Origin: Pseudonocardia sediminis
Lineage (GTDB): Bacteria > Actinomycetota > Actinomycetes > Mycobacteriales > Pseudonocardiaceae
NCBI RefSeq assembly: GCF_004217185.1
Contig: NZ_SHKL01000001.1
Location: forward strand, 6,074,001 to 6,138,000
DNA: 64,000 nucleotides
Direction: 5' to 3'
Shown: positions 45,443-52,765 of the stretch, piece after piece
Position numbering within the stretch: position 1 is the first letter of the stretch
Layout: every line of letters begins with the position of its first letter
The notes under the pieces: model-generated
Database searches by the model: none
Seen by the model: only the letters and a program-made list of their open reading frames with translations
What the model was told of the DNA's origin: nothing
Translations under genes and position numbers: made by a program

Positions 45443-46465
45443 TCAGGCGATCTGCAGGACGAGCTTCCCGGTGTTCTCGCCGCGGAACAGGCGCAGGAGC
45501 ACCTCGCCGAAGTCGGAGACCTGCCCGGAGACGACGTCCTCGCGGCTGCGCAGCTTCCCCTCGGCCAGCCAGCCGGCCATCTCCTTCGCCGCCGCGCCGA
45601 AGCGGTCGACGAAGTCGAAGACCAGGAAGCCCTCCATCCGGGCGCGGTTGACCAGCAGGCTCATGTAGTTGGCCGGGCCGGGCGGGACCTCGGTGGCGTT
45701 GTAGGTGCTGATCGCGCCGCAGATCGGGACGCGCGCACCGAAGCGCAGCTGGGTCAGGGCCGCGTCGAGGATCTCGCCGCCGACGTTGTCGAAGTAGACG
45801 TCGATCCCGTCCGGCGCGGCTGCGCGCAGGGCCTTCTTGACGTTCTCGGCGCGGTAGTCGATCGCGGCGTCGAAGCCGAGTTCGTCGACGATCCAGGCGC
45901 ACTTCTCCGGCCCGCCCGCGATGCCGACGACGCGGCAACCCTTGATCTTGGCCAGCTGCCCGACGACGCTGCCCACGGCTCCCGCGGCACCGGACACGAC
46001 GACCGTCTCGCCGTCCTTCAGCGCGCCGACGTCGAACAGTCCGAAGTAGGCGGTCATGCCGGTCATGCCGAGCAGCGCCAGGTAGGTGGGGACGTCGACC
46101 TCGTCGGTCGGGTGCACCGTCTGCACGCCGGCGCCGTCGGACTCCGCGTACTCCTGCACCCCGAACGTGCCGGTCACGACGTCACCGACGGCGAACCCGG
46201 AGTTCTTCGACGCCACCACGCGGCCGGCCGCCAGCGCGCGCATGACCTCGCCGATGCCCACCGGCGGGACGTAGCTCTTGCCATCGTTCATCCAGCCACG
46301 CATCGCCGGGTCCAGCGACACGTGGGTCACCTGCACGACGATGTGGCCTTCGGCGGGCTCGGCGACCGGCTCGCTCGTGTGGTCCCACACGTCGGGGCCG
46401 GGCAGCCCGTTCGGCCGGGCGGCCAGGCGCACCTGGTGGTTGGTCAGTCCCTCGATGTCGCTCAT
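45443..46465 (-). CDS. NADP-dependent MDR oxidoreductase (CurA/YncB-like)
   Basis: A 340-residue zinc-free medium-chain reductase that probably reduces enones or aldehydes with NADPH. It has the N-terminal SLDPAMRGWMND motif, VPTYLALLGMTGMTAYFGL, the Rossmann VVVSGAAGAVGSVVGQLAKI near residue 150, DVYFDNVGGEILDAAL and ARMEGFLVFDF. These motifs match leukotriene-B4 dehydrogenase-like reductases. It is downstream of the acyl-CoA dehydrogenase operon but separated by a hairpin. Confidence 0.93.
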   Translation of the reverse strand: MSDIEGLTNHQVRLAARPNGLPGPDVWDHTSEPVAEPAEGHIVVQVTHVSLDPAMRGWMNDGKSYVPPVGIGEVMRALAAGRVVASKNSGFAVGDVVTGTFGVQEYAESDGAGVQTVHPTDEVDVPTYLALLGMTGMTAYFGLFDVGALKDGETVVVSGAAGAVGSVVGQLAKIKGCRVVGIAGGPEKCAWIVDELGFDAAIDYRAENVKKALRAAAPDGIDVYFDNVGGEILDAALTQLRFGARVPICGAISTYNATEVPPGPANYMSLLVNRARMEGFLVFDFVDRFGAAAKEMAGWLAEGKLRSREDVVSGQVSDFGEVLLRLFRGENTGKLVLQIA

Positions 46466-46477
46466 GTGTCCAGGTCT

Positions 46478-46510
46478 ACCCGCCCCGGACCGTTCCGACC
46501 CGGGGCGGGT
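46478..46510 (-). terminator. Hairpin terminator of the accD1-accA1-acad operon
   Basis: An 11-bp perfect stem, ACCCGCCCCGG (46478-46488) with 46500-46510, and an 11-nt loop lie 12 bp past the acyl-CoA dehydrogenase stop. Confidence 0.7.
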
Positions 46511-46521
46511 GACGAGACAGA

Positions 46522-47685
46522 CTAGAGACCCAGGTGGCGCGCGATCAGCATCCGCTGCACCTCGGACGTGCCCTCGCCGATCTCCAGGATCTTGGCGTCG
46601 CGGTAGAACCGCCCGACCGGGTACTCGTTCATGAAGCCGTACCCGCCGAAGACCTGGGTGGCGTCCCGGGAGTTGTCCATCGCCGCGTTCGAGGCCACGA
46701 GCTTGGCGATCGCGGCCTCCTTCTTGAACGGCTCCCCGCGCAGCATCTTCTCCGCGGCGTCGTGCCAGGCCAGGCGCGCGGTGTGCGCCCGGACCTCCAT
46801 GTCGGCGATCTTGAACTGGATCGCCTGGTAGTCGCCGATCGGGTGGCCGAACGCCTCCCGCTCGTGGGCGTAGCGCAGCGACTCGTCGACGCAGCCCTGC
46901 GCGAGCCCGACCGACAGCGCCGCGATCGCGATCCGGCCCTCGTCGAGGATGGACAGGAACTGCGCGTAGCCGCGGCCCTGCTCGCCGAGCAGGTTCTCCT
47001 TCGGCACCCGGACGTCGTCGAAGAACAGCTCGCGGGTGTCGGAGGCGTTCCAGCCGACCTTGGAGTACTTCTCGCTGACCGAGAAACCGGGCGTGCCCGA
47101 CGGCACGAGGATCGCCGAGATCTCCTTGCCGCCGCCGGGCTTCTCGCCGGTCACCGCGGTCACGGTGACGACGGAGGTGATGTCGGTGCCGGAGTTGGTG
47201 ATGAAGCACTTCGACCCGTTGATCACCCACTCGTCGCCGTCGAGCTTCGCGGTGGTGCGGGTGGCGCCGGCGTCCGAGCCGCCCCCGGGCTCGGTGAGGC
47301 CGAACGCACCGAGCGTGCGGCCGGCCGCGATGTCGGGCAGCCAGCGGGCCTTCTGCTCGTCGGTGCCGAACCGGTAGATCGGCATCGCGCCCAGCGAGAC
47401 ACCGGCCTCCAGCGTGATCGCGACCGAGGAGTCGACCTTGCCGAGCTCCTCCAGGGCCAGGCACAGGGCGTAGTAGTCGCCGCCCATCCCGCCGTACTCC
47501 TCCGAGATCGGCAGGCCGAACAGGCCCATCTCGCCCATGCTGCGCACGAGGTCGTAGGGGAACTCCTCGCGGATGTAGAAGTCCGCGATGACGGGCGCGA
47601 CCTCCTTGCGCGCGAAGTCCTCGACGGTCGCGCGCAGGGCCTCGTACTCCTCCGACGACGTTGCGGTGGATTCGACTGCGGTCAT
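46522..47685 (-). CDS. Acyl-CoA dehydrogenase (isovaleryl/branched-chain type, FadE19-like)
   Basis: A 387-residue flavoenzyme making an alpha-beta double bond in acyl-CoA. Motifs are GLFGLPISEEYGGMGGDYYA, FGLTEPGGGSDAGATRTTA, KCFITNSGTDI and the C-terminal DATQVFGGYGFMNEYPVGRF, where Glu (NEYP) may serve as base. Placing it after accD1 and accA1 is the arrangement of M. tuberculosis fadE19-accA1-accD1, so isovaleryl-CoA or 2-methylacyl-CoA is the likely substrate. ATG overlaps the accA1 stop (ATGA), so it is translationally coupled. Confidence 0.93.
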   Translation of the reverse strand: MTAVESTATSSEEYEALRATVEDFARKEVAPVIADFYIREEFPYDLVRSMGEMGLFGLPISEEYGGMGGDYYALCLALEELGKVDSSVAITLEAGVSLGAMPIYRFGTDEQKARWLPDIAAGRTLGAFGLTEPGGGSDAGATRTTAKLDGDEWVINGSKCFITNSGTDITSVVTVTAVTGEKPGGGKEISAILVPSGTPGFSVSEKYSKVGWNASDTRELFFDDVRVPKENLLGEQGRGYAQFLSILDEGRIAIAALSVGLAQGCVDESLRYAHEREAFGHPIGDYQAIQFKIADMEVRAHTARLAWHDAAEKMLRGEPFKKEAAIAKLVASNAAMDNSRDATQVFGGYGFMNEYPVGRFYRDAKILEIGEGTSEVQRMLIARHLGL

Positions 47686-49706
47686 GACTTCGCCCCTTCG
47701 GCGTCTGCGTTCCCGGGCTCGACCACGAGCAGTGCCGCGTCGCGGGCGACGGTGCCGCCCACGCGGGCCTTCAGCTCGCGGACCACGCCGTCGACCGGCG
47801 CGGTGAGCACGTGCTCCATCTTCATGGCCTCGACGACGACGAGCTTCTGTCCCGCCGTCACCTCCTGGCCCTCGGTGACCTCGACGACGGTCACGGTGCC
47901 GGGCATCGGCGAGACGACCGGCCCGCCCGCGGTGTCGGCGCCGGTCCGTGCCGCTTCCAGCGGCTCCTGCTCCCGGATGCCCCAGGCGGAGCCGTCGCGG
48001 GAGATCCACACGACCCCGTCGGGTGCGGTGGCGACGGCGTAGCGCCGCGTCCGCCCGTCTTGGGTGTGCGCGAGCGTCCCGTCGCCGGTCGCGACGGTCG
48101 CGATCCGCACCGGGTCGGCCTCGCCGATGACGACCTCCGCGTCGGCGGCGCGGCCGCGGATGCGCACCGCGACCGGGTCGTGCCCGGACACGACGAGACG
48201 GCGCGTCGTCCACGCCGGCTCGCCGACCCGCCAGCCACCGGGCACGTCGAACGGGTCGACGACGGCCCCGGCCGGCTCCAGCCGCAGCAGCGCGTACCCG
48301 GCGGCGGCGCCCAGGACGTCGCCGGGCAGGTCGGGGGTGGCGAGCTCGCGGGCCCGCCGGGCGACCAGGCCGGTGTCCAGGCGCGCGGCCCGGACGTCGT
48401 CGTCGGCGAGCAGTCCGCGCAGGAAACCGATGTTGGTGTCGAGGCCGAGCAGCGTGGTGTTCGCGAGCGCCGCGTCGAGGCGGCGCAGGGCCTCGGCCCG
48501 GTCGGCGCCGTGCGCGATGACCTTGGACAGCATCGGGTCGTAGTCCGACCCGACCGTGCCGCCGGCGACGATCCCGGAGTCCACCCGCACGCCCGGACCG
48601 GACGGCTCCCGCAGCGCGACCACCTGCCCGCCGGTGGGCAGGAACGACACGGTCTCCCCGGTGACGGCCGCGGTCTCCGCGTACACCCGCGCCTCGACGG
48701 CGTGCCCGTGCAGGGCGACGTCGCACTGGGTGATCGGCAGCGCCTCCCCGGCGGCGACGCGCAGCTGCAGCTCGACGAGGTCGAGGCCGGTGACCATCTC
48801 GGTGACCGGGTGCTCGACCTGCAGCCGGGTGTTCATCTCCATGAAGAAGAACTCGTCCGGGGCGTCGGAGGACACGATGAACTCGACGGTCCCGGCGCCG
48901 GTGTAGCCGCACGCCCGGGCCGCCTCGCAGGCCGCGGTGCCCATCCGCTCGCGCTGCTCCGGGGTGAGCAGGGCCGACGGCGCCTCCTCGATGATCTTCT
49001 GGTGCCGGCGCTGCAGCGAGCACTCGCGCTCGCCGAGGTGCACGACGGTGCCGTGCGCGTCGGCCATCACCTGGATCTCGATGTGGCGCGGCGTGGTGAC
49101 CAGGCGCTCGACGAGCAATGTGTCGTCGCCGAACGAGCCGCGGGCCTCCCGGCGGGCGCCCGCGATCGCGTCGGCGAGGTCGGCCGGGGCGTGCACCTCG
49201 CGCATGCCCTTGCCCCCGCCACCGGCACTCGGCTTGAGCAGGACGGGATAGCCGACCTGTTCGACGGCCAGTGTCAGCTCGTCGTCGGACAGACCGGAGC
49301 CGTCGGAGCCGGGCACCACCGGGACGCCGGCCTTCGCGACGGTCTGCTTGGCGCGGATCTTGTCGCCCATCGCGTCGATCGCCTGAGAGGGCGGCCCGAC
49401 GAACACGATCCCGGCCTGCTCGCAGGCGGCCGCGAACGCGGTGTTCTCGGACAGGAACCCGTAGCCGGGGTGGATCGCCTGCGCCCCGGTCGCCCGGGCC
49501 GCCTCGATCACCTTCTCGACCGACAAGTAGCTCTCCGAGGCCGCGGCGGGCCCGAGGCGGACGGCGTCGTCGGCCGCGCGGACGTGCGGGGCGTCGGCAT
49601 CGGCGTCGGAGTACACGGCCACCGACCGGATCCCCAGCGCCCGCAACGTCCGGATCACCCGGACCGCGATCTCGCCGCGGTTGGCGACCAGCACCGTCGA
49701 GAACAT
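47682..49706 (-). CDS. Acyl-CoA carboxylase alpha subunit (biotin carboxylase-BCCP), AccA1-like
   Basis: The 674-residue subunit carries a biotin carboxylase domain (FSTVLVANRGEIAVRVIRT, KPSAGGGGKGMREVH, EMNTRLQVEHPVTE, and the IEIQ region) and a C-terminal biotinyl domain with EAMKMEH near residue 627. It partners the beta subunit encoded just upstream for a methylcrotonoyl- or propionyl-type CoA carboxylase. Start ATG at 49706 has GAGGAAC upstream; a GTG at 49721, overlapping the accD1 stop (GTGA), is a possible longer start. It is 12 bp or overlapping from accD1. Confidence 0.94.
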   Translation of the reverse strand: MFSTVLVANRGEIAVRVIRTLRALGIRSVAVYSDADADAPHVRAADDAVRLGPAAASESYLSVEKVIEAARATGAQAIHPGYGFLSENTAFAAACEQAGIVFVGPPSQAIDAMGDKIRAKQTVAKAGVPVVPGSDGSGLSDDELTLAVEQVGYPVLLKPSAGGGGKGMREVHAPADLADAIAGARREARGSFGDDTLLVERLVTTPRHIEIQVMADAHGTVVHLGERECSLQRRHQKIIEEAPSALLTPEQRERMGTAACEAARACGYTGAGTVEFIVSSDAPDEFFFMEMNTRLQVEHPVTEMVTGLDLVELQLRVAAGEALPITQCDVALHGHAVEARVYAETAAVTGETVSFLPTGGQVVALREPSGPGVRVDSGIVAGGTVGSDYDPMLSKVIAHGADRAEALRRLDAALANTTLLGLDTNIGFLRGLLADDDVRAARLDTGLVARRARELATPDLPGDVLGAAAGYALLRLEPAGAVVDPFDVPGGWRVGEPAWTTRRLVVSGHDPVAVRIRGRAADAEVVIGEADPVRIATVATGDGTLAHTQDGRTRRYAVATAPDGVVWISRDGSAWGIREQEPLEAARTGADTAGGPVVSPMPGTVTVVEVTEGQEVTAGQKLVVVEAMKMEHVLTAPVDGVVRELKARVGGTVARDAALLVVEPGNADAEGAKS

Positions 49707-49717
49707 GGACACGTTCC

Positions 49718-51328
49718 TCACATCCGGAAGACGCCGAAGGCCGGGTCGGCCAGGGGCGCGTTGGCGGCGGTGGACAGGGCCAGGCCCAGGACGGTGCGGG
49801 TGTCGGCGGGGTCGATCACGCCGTCGTCCCAGATCCGGGCCGTGGAGTAGTAGGGGTGGCCCTGCGTCTCGTACTGGGCCCGGATGCGGTCCTTGAACTC
49901 CTCCGACGGCGTCGGATCCTTCGGCGAGCGCACCGCGTCGAGCACCATCGCGGCCTGCTCACCGCCCATCACCGAGATCCGGGCGTTGGGCCACATGAAC
50001 AGGAACCGGGGAGAGTAGGCCCGCCCGCACATCGAGTAGTTCCCGGCGCCGAACGAGCCGCCGATCACCACGGTCAGCTTCGGCACCCGCGTCGAGGCGA
50101 CGGCGGTGACCATCTTCGCGCCGTTCTTCGCGATGCCGCCGGCCTCGTACTCGCGCCCGACCATGAACCCGGAGATGTTCTGCAGGAACACCAGCGGGAT
50201 GCCGCGCTGGTCGCACAGCTCCACGAAGTGCGCGCCCTTGACCGCGGACTCGGAGAACAGGATGCCGTTGTTCGCCACTATCCCCACCGGATGCCCGTGG
50301 ATCCGGGCGAAGCCGGTGACCAGCGTCGTCCCGTACTCGGACTTGAACTCGTGGAACCGGGAGCCGTCGACGACGCGGGCGATGACCTCGCGCACGTCGT
50401 AGGGGGTGCGGGAGTCGGTCGGGACCGCGCCGTAGAGCTCGCCCGGGTCGACGGCCGGCGCCTCGGTCGGTGCGACGTCCCAGCTCCGCTGCGCGCGCGG
50501 ACCCAGCGTCCCGACGATCGAGCGGACGATCTGCAACGCGTGCGCGTCGTCGTTCGCGAGGTGGTCGGTGACGCCGGACGTCTTCGAGTGCAGGTCGCCG
50601 CCGCCCAGGTCCTCGGCGGTGACGACCTCGCCGGTCGCGGCCTTCACCAGCGGCGGGCCGCCCAGGAAGATCGTGCCCTGGTTGCGGACGATGACCGCCT
50701 CGTCCGACATCGCCGGCACGTAGGCGCCGCCCGCGGTGCAGGAGCCGAGCACGGCCGCGATCTGCGGGATGCCCTGGCCCGACATCTGGGCCTGGTTGTA
50801 GAAGATCCGGCCGAAGTGCTCGCGGTCGGGGAACACGTCGTCCTGCTCGGGCAGGTACGCCCCGCCGGAGTCCACGAGGTAGATGCAGGGCAGCCGGTTG
50901 TGCAGGGCCACCTCCTGCGCGCGCAGGTGCTTCTTCACCGTCATCGGGTAGTAGGTGCCGCCCTTGACGGTGGCGTCGTTGGCCACGATCACGCACTCGC
51001 GGCCCGACACCCGCCCGACGCCGGTGATCACCCCGGCCCCGGGGGCCTCGTCGTCGTACATCCCGTTCGCCGCCATCGGCGAGAGCTCCAGGAACGGCGA
51101 CGACGGGTCGACGAGCGAGTCCACCCGGTCCCGCGGCAGGAGCTTGCCCCGCTCGACGTGCCGGGTCCGCGACTTCTCCGGCCCGCCCAGACGCGCGGTG
51201 GCCAGCTTCGCGGCGAGGTCCGCGACGAGCGCGCGGTGCGACTCGGCGTTGGCGGCGAAGGCCTCACCGCCGGGATCCACCCCGGTGCCCAGCTGCGGGG
51301 CGGTGCCCGTTCCGTCTACGACTGTCAT
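49718..51328 (-). CDS. Acyl-CoA carboxylase beta subunit (methylcrotonoyl-CoA type), AccD1-like
   Basis: A 536-residue carboxyltransferase. It has YDDEAPGAGVITGVGRV, VVANDATVKGGTYYPMTVKK, LVDSGGAYLPEQDDVFPD, and GSFGAGNYSMCGRAYSPRF. The block YYPMTVKKH and NNGILFSESAVKGAHFVELC match methylcrotonoyl-CoA carboxylase beta (AccD1) better than propionyl-CoA carboxylase. It would serve leucine breakdown with the acyl-CoA dehydrogenase. Start ATG at 51328 follows GGAGG at 6 nt; a GTG at 51334 abuts the ribosome site and is unlikely. Two tandem palindromes lie upstream. Confidence 0.94.
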   Translation of the reverse strand: MTVVDGTGTAPQLGTGVDPGGEAFAANAESHRALVADLAAKLATARLGGPEKSRTRHVERGKLLPRDRVDSLVDPSSPFLELSPMAANGMYDDEAPGAGVITGVGRVSGRECVIVANDATVKGGTYYPMTVKKHLRAQEVALHNRLPCIYLVDSGGAYLPEQDDVFPDREHFGRIFYNQAQMSGQGIPQIAAVLGSCTAGGAYVPAMSDEAVIVRNQGTIFLGGPPLVKAATGEVVTAEDLGGGDLHSKTSGVTDHLANDDAHALQIVRSIVGTLGPRAQRSWDVAPTEAPAVDPGELYGAVPTDSRTPYDVREVIARVVDGSRFHEFKSEYGTTLVTGFARIHGHPVGIVANNGILFSESAVKGAHFVELCDQRGIPLVFLQNISGFMVGREYEAGGIAKNGAKMVTAVASTRVPKLTVVIGGSFGAGNYSMCGRAYSPRFLFMWPNARISVMGGEQAAMVLDAVRSPKDPTPSEEFKDRIRAQYETQGHPYYSTARIWDDGVIDPADTRTVLGLALSTAANAPLADPAFGVFRM

Positions 51329-51347
51329 CTCCACCCTCCGGCGAACG

Positions 51348-51381
51348 GTTAATGACCGTTAACAGGTTAGCGTTCGTTAAC
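51348..51381. promoter_or_regulatory. Tandem 16-bp palindromic operators before accD1
   Basis: Two copies of GTTARYG-NN-CGTTAAC: GTTAATGACCGTTAAC (51348-51363) and GTTAGCGTTCGTTAAC (51366-51381), 19-53 bp upstream of the accD1 start. A third copy lies at 55671-55686 before the TetR gene. Such symmetry and position fit a TetR-type repressor. Confidence 0.75.
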
Positions 51382-51542
51382 GTCGCGGTCCAGGGGGATG
51401 CGACATCGACTCAGCGTTCTCACAGCGACCGTGCCCGACACTTGCCCTGGTCCGGGCGGGTCGCGCGACCGCGCCCGGACTGATGACAGCCTGCCGTGGG
51501 ACCGCGGCCGGTGCTCCCCGGGGAACGGACGGAGGTCTGCAG

Positions 51543-52028
51543 ATGAGCGTGATCGGACATCCGAGCGCCCGGGCCGAACATCCGGACCGGACCGCCCCCG
51601 ACGGCCTCGGCGCCGCCCTGATCGGGCTCGGCGTGCTGGGCATCCTGGGCAGTGCCGTCCAGCTGGCCGCGCCCGGTTCGGCGCACCTGCTGCCCTGGGG
51701 TGCGACGATCCTGCTCGCCACGGCCGCGGCCCTGCTGACCCTGCCCCGCGTCGGACGACCGGGGCGCCACGCCGCCCGGGCGCTGAGCCTGATCGTGCTG
51801 GTGTCCGCCGCGACCGCCGTCGCCGAGCACCTGGCCGCGGGCCCCGGCGTGCCGGTCGGCTCCTTCACGCACTCCTGGTACGGGGGCGGCACCGCCCCGC
51901 TGGCCCCCGGCCTGCTGGGCCAGTCCGCGCTGTTGCTGCTGCTCGCGAGCCTGCGGGCCGGCCCACAGCTGGGGCGGTTCGGCCGCCGGGTCGCCGGCCG
52001 TCTCCGCCGCGGCGCGGACCGCGGGTGA
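51543..52028 (+). CDS. Small membrane protein of unknown function
   Basis: A 161-residue protein with about four hydrophobic segments (LGAALIGLGVLGILGSAVQL, LPWGATILLATAAALLTL, ALSLIVLVSAATAVAEHL and LAPGLLGQSALLLLLASL) and a basic C-terminus. No family was recognised. Start ATG at 51543 follows GGAGG at 7 nt, which supports translation; an upstream in-frame ATG at 51483 is less likely. It lies just upstream of the response-regulator gene on the same strand, 50 bp apart, and may be co-transcribed with it. Confidence 0.8.
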   Translation: MSVIGHPSARAEHPDRTAPDGLGAALIGLGVLGILGSAVQLAAPGSAHLLPWGATILLATAAALLTLPRVGRPGRHAARALSLIVLVSAATAVAEHLAAGPGVPVGSFTHSWYGGGTAPLAPGLLGQSALLLLLASLRAGPQLGRFGRRVAGRLRRGADRG

Positions 52029-52078
52029 CGACTCCGACCGCGTTCGGGCCGGTCTCCTCCGGCCTCTACGGTTGAACC

Positions 52079-52759
52079 GTGCGGCTACTACTGGTCGAGG
52101 ACGAGAAACCGCTCGCCGAGCTCGTGCGGCGGGGGCTGGCCGGCGAGGGCCACGAGGTGGAGGTCGCCCACGACGGGCCGAGCGGGCTCGAGGCGGCGCT
52201 GTCCGGCCGGCACGACGTGATCGTCCTGGACATCATGCTCCCGGGGCTGTCCGGCTACCGGGTGCTGCAGCGCCTGCGGCACGAGGGCGTGTGGACGCCG
52301 GTGCTGATGCTGACGGCCAAGGACGGCGAGTACGACGAGGCGGACGCGTTCGACCTCGGCGCCGATGACTACCTGACCAAGCCGTTCTCGTTCGTGGTCC
52401 TGCAGGCCCGGCTCCGCGCGCTGCTGCGCCGGGCCGGGGAGGCGGCGCCGACCGTGCTGCGGGTCGGTGACCTCTCACTGGACCCGTCCAAGCACCGGGT
52501 GCACCGCGGCGAGGTGGAGATCTCGCTGACGCCGCGCGAGTTCGGGGTGCTCGAGCACCTCATGGCGCGCACCGGGCAGGTCGTGACGAAGACCGACATC
52601 CTGCGCTCGGTGTGGGACGCCCACTACGACGGCGAGGTCAACGTCGTCGAGGTCTACGTCGGCTACCTGCGACGCAAGATCGACGCCCCGTTCGGGACGA
52701 ACAGCATCGAGACCCTGCGCGGGGTCGGCTACCGGATGGCCGAGTCCGACGCCTCCTGA
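52079..52759 (+). CDS. OmpR/PhoB-family response regulator
   Basis: The 226-residue regulator has a receiver domain with the acidic pocket VEDE, phospho-acceptor Asp51 in LDIMLPG, and Lys101 in TKPFS. The C-terminal winged helix has SLTPREFGVLEHLMARTGQV and YVGYLRRKIDAPFGTNSIET, ending in LRGVGYRMAE. It starts at GTG 52079. The sensor kinase is tail-to-tail with it (6 bp between stops) rather than in an operon. Target genes unknown. Confidence 0.95.
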   Translation: MRLLLVEDEKPLAELVRRGLAGEGHEVEVAHDGPSGLEAALSGRHDVIVLDIMLPGLSGYRVLQRLRHEGVWTPVLMLTAKDGEYDEADAFDLGADDYLTKPFSFVVLQARLRALLRRAGEAAPTVLRVGDLSLDPSKHRVHRGEVEISLTPREFGVLEHLMARTGQVVTKTDILRSVWDAHYDGEVNVVEVYVGYLRRKIDAPFGTNSIETLRGVGYRMAESDAS

Positions 52760-52765
52760 GCGGGC